64,000 nucleotides of DNA, taken from Timema cristinae (lineage: Eukaryota > Arthropoda > Insecta > Phasmatodea > Timematidae). Where the stretch lies: positions 11,296,776 to 11,360,775 of the forward strand of contig JBCFYV010011135.1 of NCBI GenBank assembly GCA_039000515.1. Direction: 5' to 3'. Under the pieces are notes generated by a model. It was not told where the DNA came from, made no database searches, and saw nothing but the letters and a program-made list of their open reading frames with translations. Both the position numbers and the translations under genes were made by a program. Positions within the stretch are counted from its first letter, which is position 1; each line of letters begins with the position of its first letter. Shown here one piece after another: positions 1 through 8,460 of this stretch.

Positions 1-542
1 GTACGGTTGTATTCGTCCAGTAAGGAATCGATCATATCGATCCATCGATATGAACCTTTAGCCGTGAACCTCCTCCACATCATGTTCTTGAGAGTACGAT
101 TAAATCGTTCCACGACGCTAGCCTTGACGTTGCTGTATGTAGAATAATGATTGATTCTCTTTCTCTTCATGAGCCTTTTGAATTCAGGGTTGTAAAACTC
201 TGTACCATTATCCGTTTGGAGATGACGTACGCGAGGTAAACCCACCTTGTTGAGGAGGAGAGCCATAGCTGCACTGACGTTCTTACCCGTCTTAGTCTTG
301 ACGGGTGCGGCCCAAGCCCTCTTGGAATACACGTCGATGACGGTGAGAAGGTACTTGAAGCCCTTATTCAATCCAGAGTAAGGTATCATCTCCACTAGAT
401 CGGCCTGAAGGAGCTCGTTCAAGCCTCGTACGCTAACGTGTCTTCGAGGAAATCGTCGTCTTGCCGGACGATGAAGTTCACGTGCAATCTCCCACTTGAC
501 GCCAGACTTGATTGTGATAAAGTACAGAAGAGATGTACGTCT
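1..542 (-). CDS. INT: Polinton integrase (DDE, retroviral type), C-terminus off window
   Basis: This enzyme would insert the element's linear DNA into host chromosomes. The open minus-strand frame contains the RNase-H-fold core with its three acidic residues: D in QADLVEM and D in VIDVYSK near the start of the core, D in QTDNGTEF, and E in VVERFNRT. The conserved upstream block ELHRPARRRFPRR is also present. The C-terminal part, where a chromodomain is often found in this family, is beyond base 1. No ATG lies between the core and the upstream stop at 543-545, so the start is unresolved. The frame is continuous with the DUF8207 gene except for that TAA. A splice-acceptor-like polypyrimidine-AG around 507-530 (minus strand) is an alternative. 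Family assignment is secure. Confidence 0.88.
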
Positions 543-1280
543 TTATACGATGATTCCCGCCTCGCGTAATTCCTCAATGATAGAAACGATCTCGTTATGG
601 TGAGCGGAATGACCAGCCTCGGTAGATGCGTGCAAGAGTCGTAATCGATCGACCAATTCGTTAGGATCGTCCCAATAGGTATAATCGACCCCTCGTCCTG
701 ACTCCATCTTGTATAAACCCTCGCCCACAAGCTCCTCCTCAAACATAGGTTTGATGATTAACGAATACTTTGATCCGGCTCGCATCTTGATACGAGTGTA
801 CGGTTCGTTTCTCAACCGATGCGCGTTCGTTTCTTCAAGCATAGACTTGTATACTTTCAGATCCTCCTTAGTATAATGAGTAGGGGCTCTTCTGAAAAGT
901 AATTCTAATAGTCCTCGAGTATACGGTACCGTCTTATTGTTAAGGAGTATTGTACCGTCTCTCCCGTTGAATACGATACGACTATCTCCGAGCTTGGTGG
1001 AGTCACCTTCATGACGGACTCCATAGGTCTTATCGGAATGTGCGTGAGACGAATAAAGATAAGTGTCCAATAGATGGTTGTTTTCCAATGTCTCAGGTAA
1101 GGCTTCCGTCTCCTCAGGTTCCGCGAGCGCCTTCACCATCTTGTTTAGAGGATCCGTGATAGGTTTGAACGTTTCATTCGCGACGTGCTCAGACTCGTGC
1201 CGAGCATCACGTAGTTGTTTATACTTTCGTTTAATAATCTTACTAGCTTTTATGATATCCTCCGCGACCTTCGTCGTCAT
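543..1280 (-). CDS. DUF8207-type Polinton protein
   Basis: This 245-residue protein is of a type found in many invertebrate Polintons, and its function is unknown. The recognisable core runs from about residue 85 (DKTYGVRHEG) through the block with YTRGLLELLFRRAP to the NAHR stretch near residue 155. The first 60 residues are charged and helical, rich in K, R and E. A C-terminal segment YWDDPNELVDRLRLL is followed by a helix ending EELREAGIIV. The start at 1280 is the first ATG of the frame and follows the motif CACGGTAAGA. The stop TAA (543-545) is followed in the same frame by integrase sequence. The domain name is from memory of the family and was not searched. Confidence 0.72.
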   Translation of the reverse strand: MTTKVAEDIIKASKIIKRKYKQLRDARHESEHVANETFKPITDPLNKMVKALAEPEETEALPETLENNHLLDTYLYSSHAHSDKTYGVRHEGDSTKLGDSRIVFNGRDGTILLNNKTVPYTRGLLELLFRRAPTHYTKEDLKVYKSMLEETNAHRLRNEPYTRIKMRAGSKYSLIIKPMFEEELVGEGLYKMESGRGVDYTYWDDPNELVDRLRLLHASTEAGHSAHHNEIVSIIEELREAGIIV

Positions 1281-1328
1281 GATGTAAGGTGTGAATGTCT
1301 CTTACCGTGAAGATACGGTTCATTATAT
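1281..1328 (-). promoter_or_regulatory. Upstream region with motif CACGGTAAGA
   Basis: The minus-strand decamer CACGGTAAGA (plus coordinates 1300-1309) lies shortly before the DUF8207 start. The same decamer lies at 2206-2215, just before the next gene's start, and in both cases CATCATG forms the start context. It could be a shared promoter or initiator element. It also fits a 5' splice site consensus (G|GTAAGA), so the two readings cannot be separated by eye. Confidence 0.35.
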
Positions 1329-2201
1329 CTAAACGTAAGTAAAACCTAATTCTACGTGTAAAATCTGGGACGTTGTTGGGCGTTTTTCTATCATGAAAGA
1401 TATAGAGTCATCTTTGAACACCTCGAAAGGTGGATCGTCGATAATTTTAAGATTCAACAAGCAAATAATATCTTTCAAGTTCATGACCATCGTTGAAACG
1501 ATGCCCGCCCTCTTGAACTTATAACCACGTTCACCCGTTAGAGTCAATTCGAAATGTCTCGCATCCTTCCGCATAGGTTTCGAATCCAAGTAGATGTAGA
1601 TGAAACTACGATTAACCATAGAGTCTACATAAGCTTTAGGTGCGGCGTCTGAAGGTAATGAGGGCATACCTATGTTTCGCAAAACTACACCGTCCACATT
1701 GTAAAGCTTGTTGTCATCCGATCCTCTTAAGGGTAGTACACCTCCGGCTATAAAATCGTTGTAAATGGTTCGATGCATCTCGAAATCTTCCTCTAGGCTT
1801 AGCAGCTTTGAACTTAAAGCGTCAAGCGTTGTTTTATTTTCGTCGAGACGATCTTGAGCCAGTTTCCACACCTCCTCCATCCCTTGACGAGCGCTCTTCT
1901 CAAAGTTGACGTATTTTATTCGATCCTTCTCCAAATCCTCAATCAGCGATTCCATCTGTCCTTTGATGAGGTCCTTGGCAGTGTTGAGAGCGACTATCTG
2001 CTCGTTACTATGCCTCGAATCCATCCTATCGACGTAAGACTTGTTACAGACATCCTTAGATGAGACGGGCGACTCGACGTTGACGATCCTTTTCGATCTA
2101 GCGTCGTAATACCCTTGAGAGTTTAGAGTTAGATATCCCTCTGACTCGATGAGAGATCTATATTTGTAGAGACTATGACCGAATTTAGATATGGACGACA
2201 T
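1329..2201 (-). CDS. Fibre-like coiled-coil structural protein with two KxYVD repeats
   Basis: This 290-residue protein has two copies of a motif typical of trimeric phage and viral fibre shafts, of the form P-x-S-x-D-x-x-x-K-x-YVD: SPVSSKDVCNKSYVD (about residues 44-58) and PSLPSDAAPKAYVD (about residues 180-193). A long charged helical stretch with heptad-like leucines separates them (about 65-145). The C-terminal 90 residues are predicted beta-rich with alternating hydrophobics, which could be a head domain. It starts at the first ATG, 11 bases after the end of the 2206-2215 motif. It lies between the packaging ATPase and the DUF8207 gene. The family is unnamed to me. The fibre reading is inferred from motif and layout only. 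Confidence 0.55.
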   Translation of the reverse strand: MSSISKFGHSLYKYRSLIESEGYLTLNSQGYYDARSKRIVNVESPVSSKDVCNKSYVDRMDSRHSNEQIVALNTAKDLIKGQMESLIEDLEKDRIKYVNFEKSARQGMEEVWKLAQDRLDENKTTLDALSSKLLSLEEDFEMHRTIYNDFIAGGVLPLRGSDDNKLYNVDGVVLRNIGMPSLPSDAAPKAYVDSMVNRSFIYIYLDSKPMRKDARHFELTLTGERGYKFKRAGIVSTMVMNLKDIICLLNLKIIDDPPFEVFKDDSISFMIEKRPTTSQILHVELGFTYV

Positions 2202-2205
2202 GATG

Positions 2206-2215
2206 TCTTACCGTG
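2206..2215 (-). promoter_or_regulatory. Second copy of CACGGTAAGA motif before fibre-like gene
   Basis: The decamer is identical to the one at 1300-1309 and ends four bases before the ATG of the fibre-like gene. This spacing would put a splice donor directly before the start codon, so a transcriptional element is at least as likely. Confidence 0.35.
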
Positions 2216-2234
2216 TACTGAATATACGTTCTTG

Positions 2235-2925
2235 TTAATCGTGCATGATAAAGGTATCGAACCTGTAGCGATATCGTCCTTTATCGAACTCATGATCTTT
2301 GCTCACCACCAGAAAATCGTACTTGTTTTCTTTCCAACACAGTGAGCATACCTCCTTAAATTTTTGGAAAGTCATATCTGTGGTCACGTGATCGTCGTAG
2401 ACGTGTCTCAGGTTCGTATCGTCCATCCTGAAGAGGATGAGAAGATTAGCGTTATCTTCAACATCTGTTTCGGGATGCGCGAGTACGTCTGACAGAGATA
2501 GAAACAGTCTATGGCTTATGCCTACCCATACTGAAATAAGCCTGTATATTAAACTGTTTATCGCAAGCGACGTCGTCGAAAATGAATACAGAGTCGGGTT
2601 CAGCCTCGGACGGTGGAATAATTTCCGCGTTGTCGGAATAAGGGAAATAGCCCATACCTTCAACGAGTGAGAGGACCTTCGATAAACGTTGATACTTGGG
2701 CTGGTGCAGCGATTTAGAGTAAACGTACACGTTCTTGAAGCGTAGGCCGTTAGGTTCCTCCAACAGACTGATCATGGTGTTGGTTTTACCGCAATTCGAA
2801 GGTCCGCAGATGATGCAGCGGATAGTATCGGGTAACAACGTACCGTGTCTCTGAGGTAAAGCTCCACCCTCATCGTGATCTTTGTTGTGAACAGTTAAAG
2901 AATCTGTCTGTTTCTCGAGCCGCAT
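2235..2925 (-). pseudogene. A32-like (FtsK/HerA) DNA-packaging ATPase, two frameshifts
   Basis: This motor ATPase would pump the genome into capsids. Walker A GPSNCGKT is at residues 41-48 and Walker B SVFIFDD at 112-118. The reading frame then breaks. The first frame (start 2925) ends after the GRHK motif at 2509-2511. The next conserved block, which begins DCFYLCQTY, lies in a second frame at about 2509-2465. The conserved block starting EDNANLLILF lies in a third frame that runs to the stop at 2235. Each break is explained by one missing base, near 2510 and near 2464. All family motifs remain, so this is either a freshly damaged gene or uncorrected indel error. The gene is divergent from the PLA2-like gene across 61 bases. 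Confidence 0.88.
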
Positions 2926-2986
2926 GTTGACTACTACTTCATCTATATAATGCGCACACCTATATAAATGCTAATCAGTACGTGTC
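2926..2986. promoter_or_regulatory. Divergent promoter region with TATA-like boxes
   Basis: These 61 bases separate the minus-strand ATPase from the plus-strand PLA2-like gene. They hold CTATATAAAT (about 2960-2969), suitably placed for the plus gene, and CTATATAA (about 2943-2950), which also reads as TTATATAG on the minus strand. It is the natural boundary between the two transcription blocks of the element. Confidence 0.5.
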
Positions 2987-3595
2987 ATGAGACGAAGAAG
3001 AGGGGGAGGATTGTTGGATAAGATAATCAATAATCTACCGTTTGAAGCGCATATACCTGGATACCAGTACTGCGGGCCGGGGACAAAGTTGGAAAAACGA
3101 TTGAAACGAGGTGATCCTGGAATAAACGAGTTAGATCGACACTGTAAAGAGCACGATATCGCATACTCCAAGGTGAAAGATCTTGCAGGACGTCATACTG
3201 CAGATCGTGAACTTATCGAGAAATCGTGGAAAAGATTACTCGCGCCTGACTCAAAGTTGGGTGAGAAAGCCGCTGCGTGGGCAGTCACCAACGCGATGAA
3301 AGCTAAAGTCAAGATGGGTTCAGGTCTAAAGAAGAAGAAGAAGACTCAACGTCGTCAACGGCGTCCTACTACTACTACTAGACGCCGTAAGAAGAAGGGC
3401 GGAATTCTACCTATAATACCTCTGATCGCTGCGCTTGGAGCCGTCGCTGGAGGAGCTGCAGGAATTACGAAGGCGGTACAAAGTGCTAAGGCCAATACAA
3501 AACAATTGAACGAGGCTCAGAGACATAATCGTACGCTCGAAGCTATTGCCATGGGGAAAGGCATGTATCTACGACCTTATCCGAAAATAAAATGA
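2987..3595 (+). CDS. Phospholipase A2-like / adenovirus pX-like minor virion protein
   Basis: This is a 202-residue basic protein. Residues 24-60 form a PLA2-like domain: the calcium-loop motif YCGPGTKL (28-35) and the catalytic pair H56-D57 in the context CKEHDIAY. Such domains occur in parvovirus VP1 and in Polinton/adintovirus proteins, where membrane passage is the usual proposal. Residues about 112-136 are extremely basic (K/R runs). A hydrophobic, glycine/alanine-rich segment (GGILPIIPLIAALG, about 137-150) then resembles adenoviral core protein X/pVI-like segments and may sit in membranes. The start is the ATG 17-27 bases after the TATA-like box. The TGA stop (3593-3595) is followed in the same frame, without any ATG, by the protease. 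Confidence 0.82.
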   Translation: MRRRRGGGLLDKIINNLPFEAHIPGYQYCGPGTKLEKRLKRGDPGINELDRHCKEHDIAYSKVKDLAGRHTADRELIEKSWKRLLAPDSKLGEKAAAWAVTNAMKAKVKMGSGLKKKKKTQRRQRRPTTTTRRRKKKGGILPIIPLIAALGAVAGGAAGITKAVQSAKANTKQLNEAQRHNRTLEAIAMGKGMYLRPYPKIK

Positions 3596-3952
3596 CTACC
3601 TAAACGTGCCCTTACTGAAACGGATCTGCGCAAGTACGCCGCCGAGTTAAAAATCCCCTTCTTTAGAGGAGTATTTGCGAGAGATGCTTTACCTAGCGGT
3701 ACTCCTTGGAAGATGGAGAACGCCATCATCAATCTTGACGATGATAGCGGTAAGGGTACGCATTGGGTGGCGTATAAGAAAAACGGTGAACGAGCCGATT
3801 ATTTCGATAGTTTCGGTGATCTAAGGCCGCCGCTCGAACTTGTTCGTTATCTCGGAGGAATACCCATCACCTATAATCATACTCAGTATCAAGAGTACGG
3901 TACCGTTTTATGCGGTCATCTTTGTTTAGCCTTCCTTAAATACTCGCGCTGA
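3596..3952 (+). CDS. PRO: Adenovirus-type cysteine protease (C5/Ulp1-like), no own ATG at its natural N-terminus
   Basis: This is the maturation protease expected to cleave capsid precursors. The catalytic histidine is in GTHWVAY, the acidic residue in DYFDSFGDL, and the nucleophile cysteine in LCGHLCL. Family-like sequence begins right after the TGA at 3593-3595 (LPKRALTETDLRKY, then FFRGVFARDALP), well upstream of the first in-frame ATG at 3713. Starting at that ATG would remove the conserved N-terminal third. The frame is that of the PLA2-like gene, so the two may be one split fusion gene, or the protease may be made by stop-codon readthrough. The stop is at 3950-3952. Length and motifs are otherwise complete for a Polinton protease. 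Confidence 0.85.
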   Translation, partial: LPKRALTETDLRKYAAELKIPFFRGVFARDALPSGTPWKMENAIINLDDDSGKGTHWVAYKKNGERADYFDSFGDLRPPLELVRYLGGIPITYNHTQYQEYGTVLCGHLCLAFLKYSR

Positions 3953-3970
3953 CGTTCGAACTTAGTAAAT

Positions 3971-4679
3971 ATGTCTATGACGCTTACACTGACAGGTCAG
4001 AGTTCGAATCTGACAGAGAACTACTTCCCTCATATCCTGCTCGGAGAAGAGAATCGTGAAGAAGAATGGTTCATCGGACTGATCAATCTGGCCACGTTCA
4101 ATTCCATACCGAACATTGACGAGCGTAATAATAAATTTTATTGTGACGGTAAAGAGTATACAGTGCCTCCGGCACCTATGAACTTGAGGCGTTGGATCGA
4201 TTCTTGCGAAGGGAAGTCCCGAGTAATGTAAAGCTCTCGATTATCGGTGACCCTAGCACTTTAAAGAGCTATATCACTTGCAATAAACCTATCGACTTTA
4301 CCCGACCTGGCACGTTTGCATCCTTGCTAGGGTTCGACTCGGTCATACTTCCTGCAGGGAAGACGCACATATCTACCAATACAGTGAATATTCTTCATGT
4401 GAATGTGATCCGCGTAGAATGCAGTCTCGCTAGCGGAGCTTACGTCAACGGAGAACCGAGCCATACCTTGCACGAGTTCAGCATGACCGTCCCGCAGGCT
4501 ATAAGATAGTGGAAGCGCCTAACAATATCATTTACCTTCCGGTAACGAAGCGAGTAATAGAGTCTATCGCGGTACGACTTGTTGACGAACGAGGTGATAT
4601 CATCAACTTTAGGGACGAGACGATATCACTACGTCTGCATCTGAAACGAGTCGCTGGGGATGGGACTCGTACTAGATAA
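3971..4679 (+). pseudogene. Probable minor capsid (penton-like, single jelly-roll) protein, two frameshifts
   Basis: This is a Polinton structural protein of about 235 residues when its three frame segments are read together. The N-terminus has the family pattern TLTLTGQSSNLTENYFPHI, followed by GLINLATFNSIPNI. The first frame leaves the family pattern at about 4170-4175, and the second frame (LDRFLRREVP) carries on. That frame breaks at about 4495-4497, and the third frame (GYKIVEAPNNIIYLPV) runs to TAA at 4677-4679. Both breaks correspond to one missing base. The strand-rich composition and its position just before the major capsid gene support a minor capsid role. That role is an inference, and I have no structural match. 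Confidence 0.6.
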
Positions 4680-4788
4680 AACAAGACGGCGAAGTCTTCC
4701 TCGAAACATTGAGAGAAGGACAGTGAAAGTGTTAACACCTGCCAATAAACTCTATTTAAGACGTCTAGGTTACTCGTTACGAAAATAA
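4660..4788 (+). CDS. Small basic Polinton protein (42 residues)
   Basis: This short gene overlaps the 3' end of the penton-like gene by 20 bases. Its stop TAA (4786-4788) overlaps the major capsid start ATG (4788-4790), a TAATG arrangement typical of compact coupled genes. The product is arginine/lysine-rich, with the C-terminal pattern LTPANKLYLRRLGYSLR. Small proteins with a similar 'LT..N..FL..LG' ending precede capsid genes in other Polintons as I recall them, but the function is unknown. It is too short for most gene callers. Confidence rests on the intact frame, the overlaps on both sides and the recognisable tail. Confidence 0.55.
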   Translation: MGLVLDKTRRRSLPRNIERRTVKVLTPANKLYLRRLGYSLRK

Positions 4789-6024
4789 TGGATGACACCG
4801 CGGATATTCTGAACATTGGGGAGTCTGCCGCTTTCGATACGGCCTTGAGCAGTTTCCAGTATCATTCCTACGCCTCGTATATTCCCGGTCCATTAGCTAA
4901 CGGGAACGAGCTTAGGATATCTATCCAACAAGAAGGGTTATGCACACTACCGCACCGCTCTCTGCTGCATATCAAAGGACGACTACTTTTGAATACAGGA
5001 GAACCTGGAAGCACTTCGAGGATTGTTAATAACGGAATACTGCATCTATTCTCAAGAATCGCCTATGAGATCAACGGCGTAGAGATTGATCAATCGAGAG
5101 ATGTGGGTATTTCGACTCAGCTTAAAAACTATCTATCTATAAGGAATGGTTGGCAGACTCATCTTTCAAACGCCGGTTGGAGACTTGAAGGAGTTCACGT
5201 ACACGCTGAAACAGGCATCTTTGACGTATGCATCCCTTTACGTCTCATACTAGGATTCGTCGAAGATTATTCTCGAATACTGATCAATGCGAAACAAGAG
5301 CTGGTGCTAGTTCGTTCGACCGGTGACAACAACGCTTTACAAAGAGCCCCACCTCCTGCTGCAGAGACGCCCTCTAGGATCGAGTTAAGTAAAATATCTT
5401 GGCTTGTACCGCATATAAAGACTGACGATATCAATCGTCTCAACCTGCTTAATTTCATCAAGAGCGGGAGGATCATCGAGCTACCTTTCCGTACTTGGGA
5501 ATTGTACGAGTACCCTAACGTGCCCACCTCTAATCAACATGATTGGACCGTGAAAACGTCAACTTTGCTGGAAAAACCTCGTTACGTTGTTTTCGCGCTT
5601 CAGACCGGACGGAACAATACGACGGTTTGCAGATAGAAGTATTTTTGATCATTGTAATTTACGTAATGCTAAACTCTATCTAAATTCTAACATGTACCCT
5701 TACGAGGATATGAACTTGAACTTTAGACAGGATTCCTTCTCGAAATTATACGAAGACTATGCTAATTTCCAGACTTCGTACTACGGAACGAGCGCCTCTT
5801 TACCTTTACTTGATCCTTCCCATTTCAAGTCTCATGCACCCATTGTCGTGTTCGATGCCAGCCGACAGGAAGATACTCTCAAGGACGGTATGGTGACATG
5901 TCGTATAACGTTCGAGACGGAGGAAAATATCCCGGTAAATACCAAGGCGTTTTGTCTAATCATACAAGATAGAGTCGTCCGCTATAACCCTTCAAGCAGT
6001 GATGTTAGCAAAATGACATCATAA
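4788..6024 (+). pseudogene. MCP: Double-jelly-roll major capsid protein, one frameshift
   Basis: This is the main shell protein, about 410 residues over two frames. Frame one (4788 to about 5625) carries typical blocks: EFHSYxxY-like FQYHSYASYIPG, the VNNGILHLFSRIAYEINGVE region, GFVEDYSRILINAKQELVL and RTWELYEYP. The second frame takes over at about 5625-5635 with SIFDHCNLRNAKLYLNS, then FQTSYYG and the C-terminal DRVVRYNP, ending at TAA 6022-6024. The break corresponds to one extra base (or two missing). The residue pattern matches the double jelly-roll-like proteins of invertebrate Polintons. The length (about 400) is usual. The family call is strong; expression as assembled would give a truncated protein. 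Confidence 0.82.
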
Positions 6025-6162
6025 ATGAGGCAACATTGCGCAAAACTGGTGGAGGGGAGGTGGAAAGTTCAGTACACAACAATTTATATTAAAGGAACTG
6101 AAGAGTTGAGTCAGCTACAGAGTATCAACAACGCCGATAGCGACAAGTACAAAGCTTAAAAA
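6025..6162 (+). promoter_or_regulatory. Intergenic region with TATA-like box before unknown basic gene
   Basis: These 138 bases lie between the capsid gene and the next start. They contain TTTATATTAAAG (about 6084-6095), about 70 bases before the ATG at 6163. This is a plausible but weak promoter. Confidence 0.3.
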
Positions 6163-6471
6163 ATGTCTGAGTGCTCAGCGAATGGTTTAAGATTATTAAG
6201 TTTGATCGGACAAAATTTTTGCGATCTGACCAAGAGTGCGATGCGGAACGATACGAGTTCGGTTATTCCAGCTTTGCTTCATATGATAGTCTTGATAAAC
6301 GAGTATAAAGAGTGCATTGATTTCAATAAGTTATCATGCTTCTGCGGTCAAGACGAGTTTGACACGGTCAAACGGAGGAAGAAAACTACTGACGCTTCTA
6401 AACGTTCACGTGGAAAGAAGAGTAAAACTACTGAGGAAACGAACGAGGAGCCTGCAAGACGGGTTGAGTGA
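6163..6471 (+). CDS. Unknown small protein with cysteine pair and basic tail
   Basis: This is a 102-residue protein I do not recognise. The N-terminal 65 residues are helical with cysteines at positions 4, 20, 52, 59 and 61; the last pair lies in SCFCGQDEF. The last 35 residues are K/R/T/E-rich (KRRKKTT, KRSRGKKSK), suggesting nuclear localisation or DNA binding. It starts at a good ATG (AAAAAATGTCT) and is the last plus-strand gene before the repeat block. Its intact frame in a region where other genes are broken, and its place in the capsid cluster, favour a real gene. The function is unknown. Confidence 0.5.
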   Translation: MSECSANGLRLLSLIGQNFCDLTKSAMRNDTSSVIPALLHMIVLINEYKECIDFNKLSCFCGQDEFDTVKRRKKTTDASKRSRGKKSKTTEETNEEPARRVE

Positions 6472-6719
6472 ACACTTTTAAAAAAACTTTTTCACAGCTA
6501 CTTGCAATGTATTAAACTTTTTAACGATTATTCTTAGAAATGTAACGAGCTCTTTTTTAAAATAAAATAAAAGAATTAACGATTAACATTTTTGTTTTCT
6601 TTACAGGGTAAGGATGCGAGTGTACCCATGACTTTATTATTTAAGCTGATCCCATTTAAATAGTCTAAAAGGTTATGTACCATCATTGGTGCTCTCTTTT
6701 CCAAGGCCTGGGTTCTAAC
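6472..6719. other. AT-rich spacer after capsid gene cluster
   Basis: No gene is seen. AATAAA-like signals occur at about 6560-6575 in AAAATAAAATAAAAG and could end the plus-strand transcripts. Confidence 0.4.
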
Positions 6720-7590
6720 CCGACCGTTAGTGTATCAGACCGTCCTCTGAGAAGGTCAGGTTATTGCAGCAAACTGTACTCTGAGAGGTTCAGCTTCTAA
6801 TCCTGACCATTCTCTGAGAGGTTCGTACCAGACTGTACTCTGAGAGGAGCAGGTTCTAATCCTGGTCATTCTCTGAGAGGTTCGTAGCGGACTGTACTCT
6901 TGAGAGGTTCGTACAGACTATACTCTGGGAGGCTTGGGTTATTGTACCAGACTGTACTCTGAGAGGTTCGTACCAACTGAACTCTGGGGAGGCCCGGATT
7001 ATTGTACCAGACTGTACTCTGGGAGGTTCGTACCAGACTGTACTCTAGGAGGTTCGTACCAGACTGTACTCTGGGAGGCCTGGGTTATTGTACCAGACTG
7101 TACTCTGGGAGGTCCGGGTTATTGTACCAGACTGTTCTCCGAGAGGTTCGTACCAGACTGTACTCTGGGAGGCCTGGGTTATTGTACCAGACTGTTCTCC
7201 GAGAGGTTCGTATCAGACTGTACTCAGGGAGGTCTGGGTTATTGTACCAGACTGTACTCTGGGAGGTTAGGATTATTGTACCAGACTGTACTCAGGGAGG
7301 TCTGGGTTATTGTACCAGACCGTACTCTGGGAGGTTCGTACCAGACTGTACTCTGGGAGGCCTGGGTTATTGTACCAGACTGTACTCTGGGAGGTTAGGA
7401 TTATTGTACCAGACTGTACTCTGGGAGACCCAGATTATTGTACCAGACTGTACTCTGAGAGGTTCGTACCAGACTGTACTCTGGGGAGGCCTGGGTTATT
7501 GTACCAGACTGTTCTCTGAGAGGTTCGTATCAGACTGTACTCAGGGAGATCCAGGTTATTGTACCAGACCGTTTTTTCTGAGAGGTCCAG
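6720..7590. repeat. Minisatellite, 26- and about 34-38-bp units
   Basis: This is a tandem array built on the core ACCAGACTGTACTCTGGGAG. Units alternate between a short form (TTCGTACC plus core) and a longer form carrying GGGTTATTGTACC. Around 25 units are visible, grading into degenerate ones at both ends. The open frames across it only reflect unit lengths and have no protein meaning. A diverged patch of the same repeat reappears at 8749-8890. Confidence 0.9.
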
Positions 7591-8015
7591 AGTTGTAACC
7601 CTGACTGTAGTGGTTATTGCACCAGTCTGTAACTAGCTACCTCGTACTGTACTCTGAGAGACTCGGGTTCTAACGACCACGTGATCGACACTGCTTACCT
7701 GTCTGTAGACCACTTTTTACATACATGTTGACCAGTGTGCTGTCGATCAGTTAGCTAGAGTCCCAATTGGTCAGCCAGTTTTGCAGTCATTTTGTTCGCC
7801 TAAGCATGAACTTGTCAACCAGTTGTTCCAAATCGGGTCGGCTACATGTCTCATCTAGCCTACGAGATATTTTTTTTACAGCTTATCGATCAGTTTGTAT
7901 GATGATAGTGTAAACAATATGAACCTGTAACTATAGTACTTAGGTCTAGAAATTTAAATCATATCAATAATAGCAATCAGTCCTAGTTAAATATAATTGG
8001 CCTCCCCTCAGCCCC
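7591..8015. other. Non-coding spacer with diverged short repeats
   Basis: No gene is visible. Imperfect repeats of a CAGTTGGTCAGCCAGTT type occur at about 7730-7830, between the minisatellite and the CT-rich block. Confidence 0.4.
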
Positions 8016-8029
8016 TCACTCTCTCTCTT

Positions 8030-8065
<36 letters not shown>

Positions 8066-8424
8066 CTCTCTCTCAGAGTAGGAGGTGCAGGGTATAGCCC
8101 TCCCTCCCTCGACTAGGCTGGAAAATACATATCTAAAATGATCTTTTCTATCTCTCTCTCTCTTCTCCCCTCTTTCTATCTCTCTATCTCTCCCCCTCCT
8201 CCTCTCTCTCAGAGTAGGAGATGATGGGTATAGCCCTCTTTCCCTTTTAGAAACTTTTCTAGCCATCGGATAAAGCTATTTCCATGAAAATTAGACCTTC
8301 AATTTTAAAACAGTACGTAAACTACTTTTAACATGTGTATAGAGGAGGAGAGAGAAATGTGTCTCTCTCTCTCTCTCTCTCTTTCTCTCCTCTTTCTCTC
8401 CCTCTCTCCCCCTCTCCCCCTCTC

Positions 8425-8460
<36 letters not shown>

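Noticed and set aside
6934..7598. Overlapping open frames with repeated YCTRLYS/LLYQTVL peptides
   Set aside because: Periodicity artefacts of the minisatellite in all three frames.
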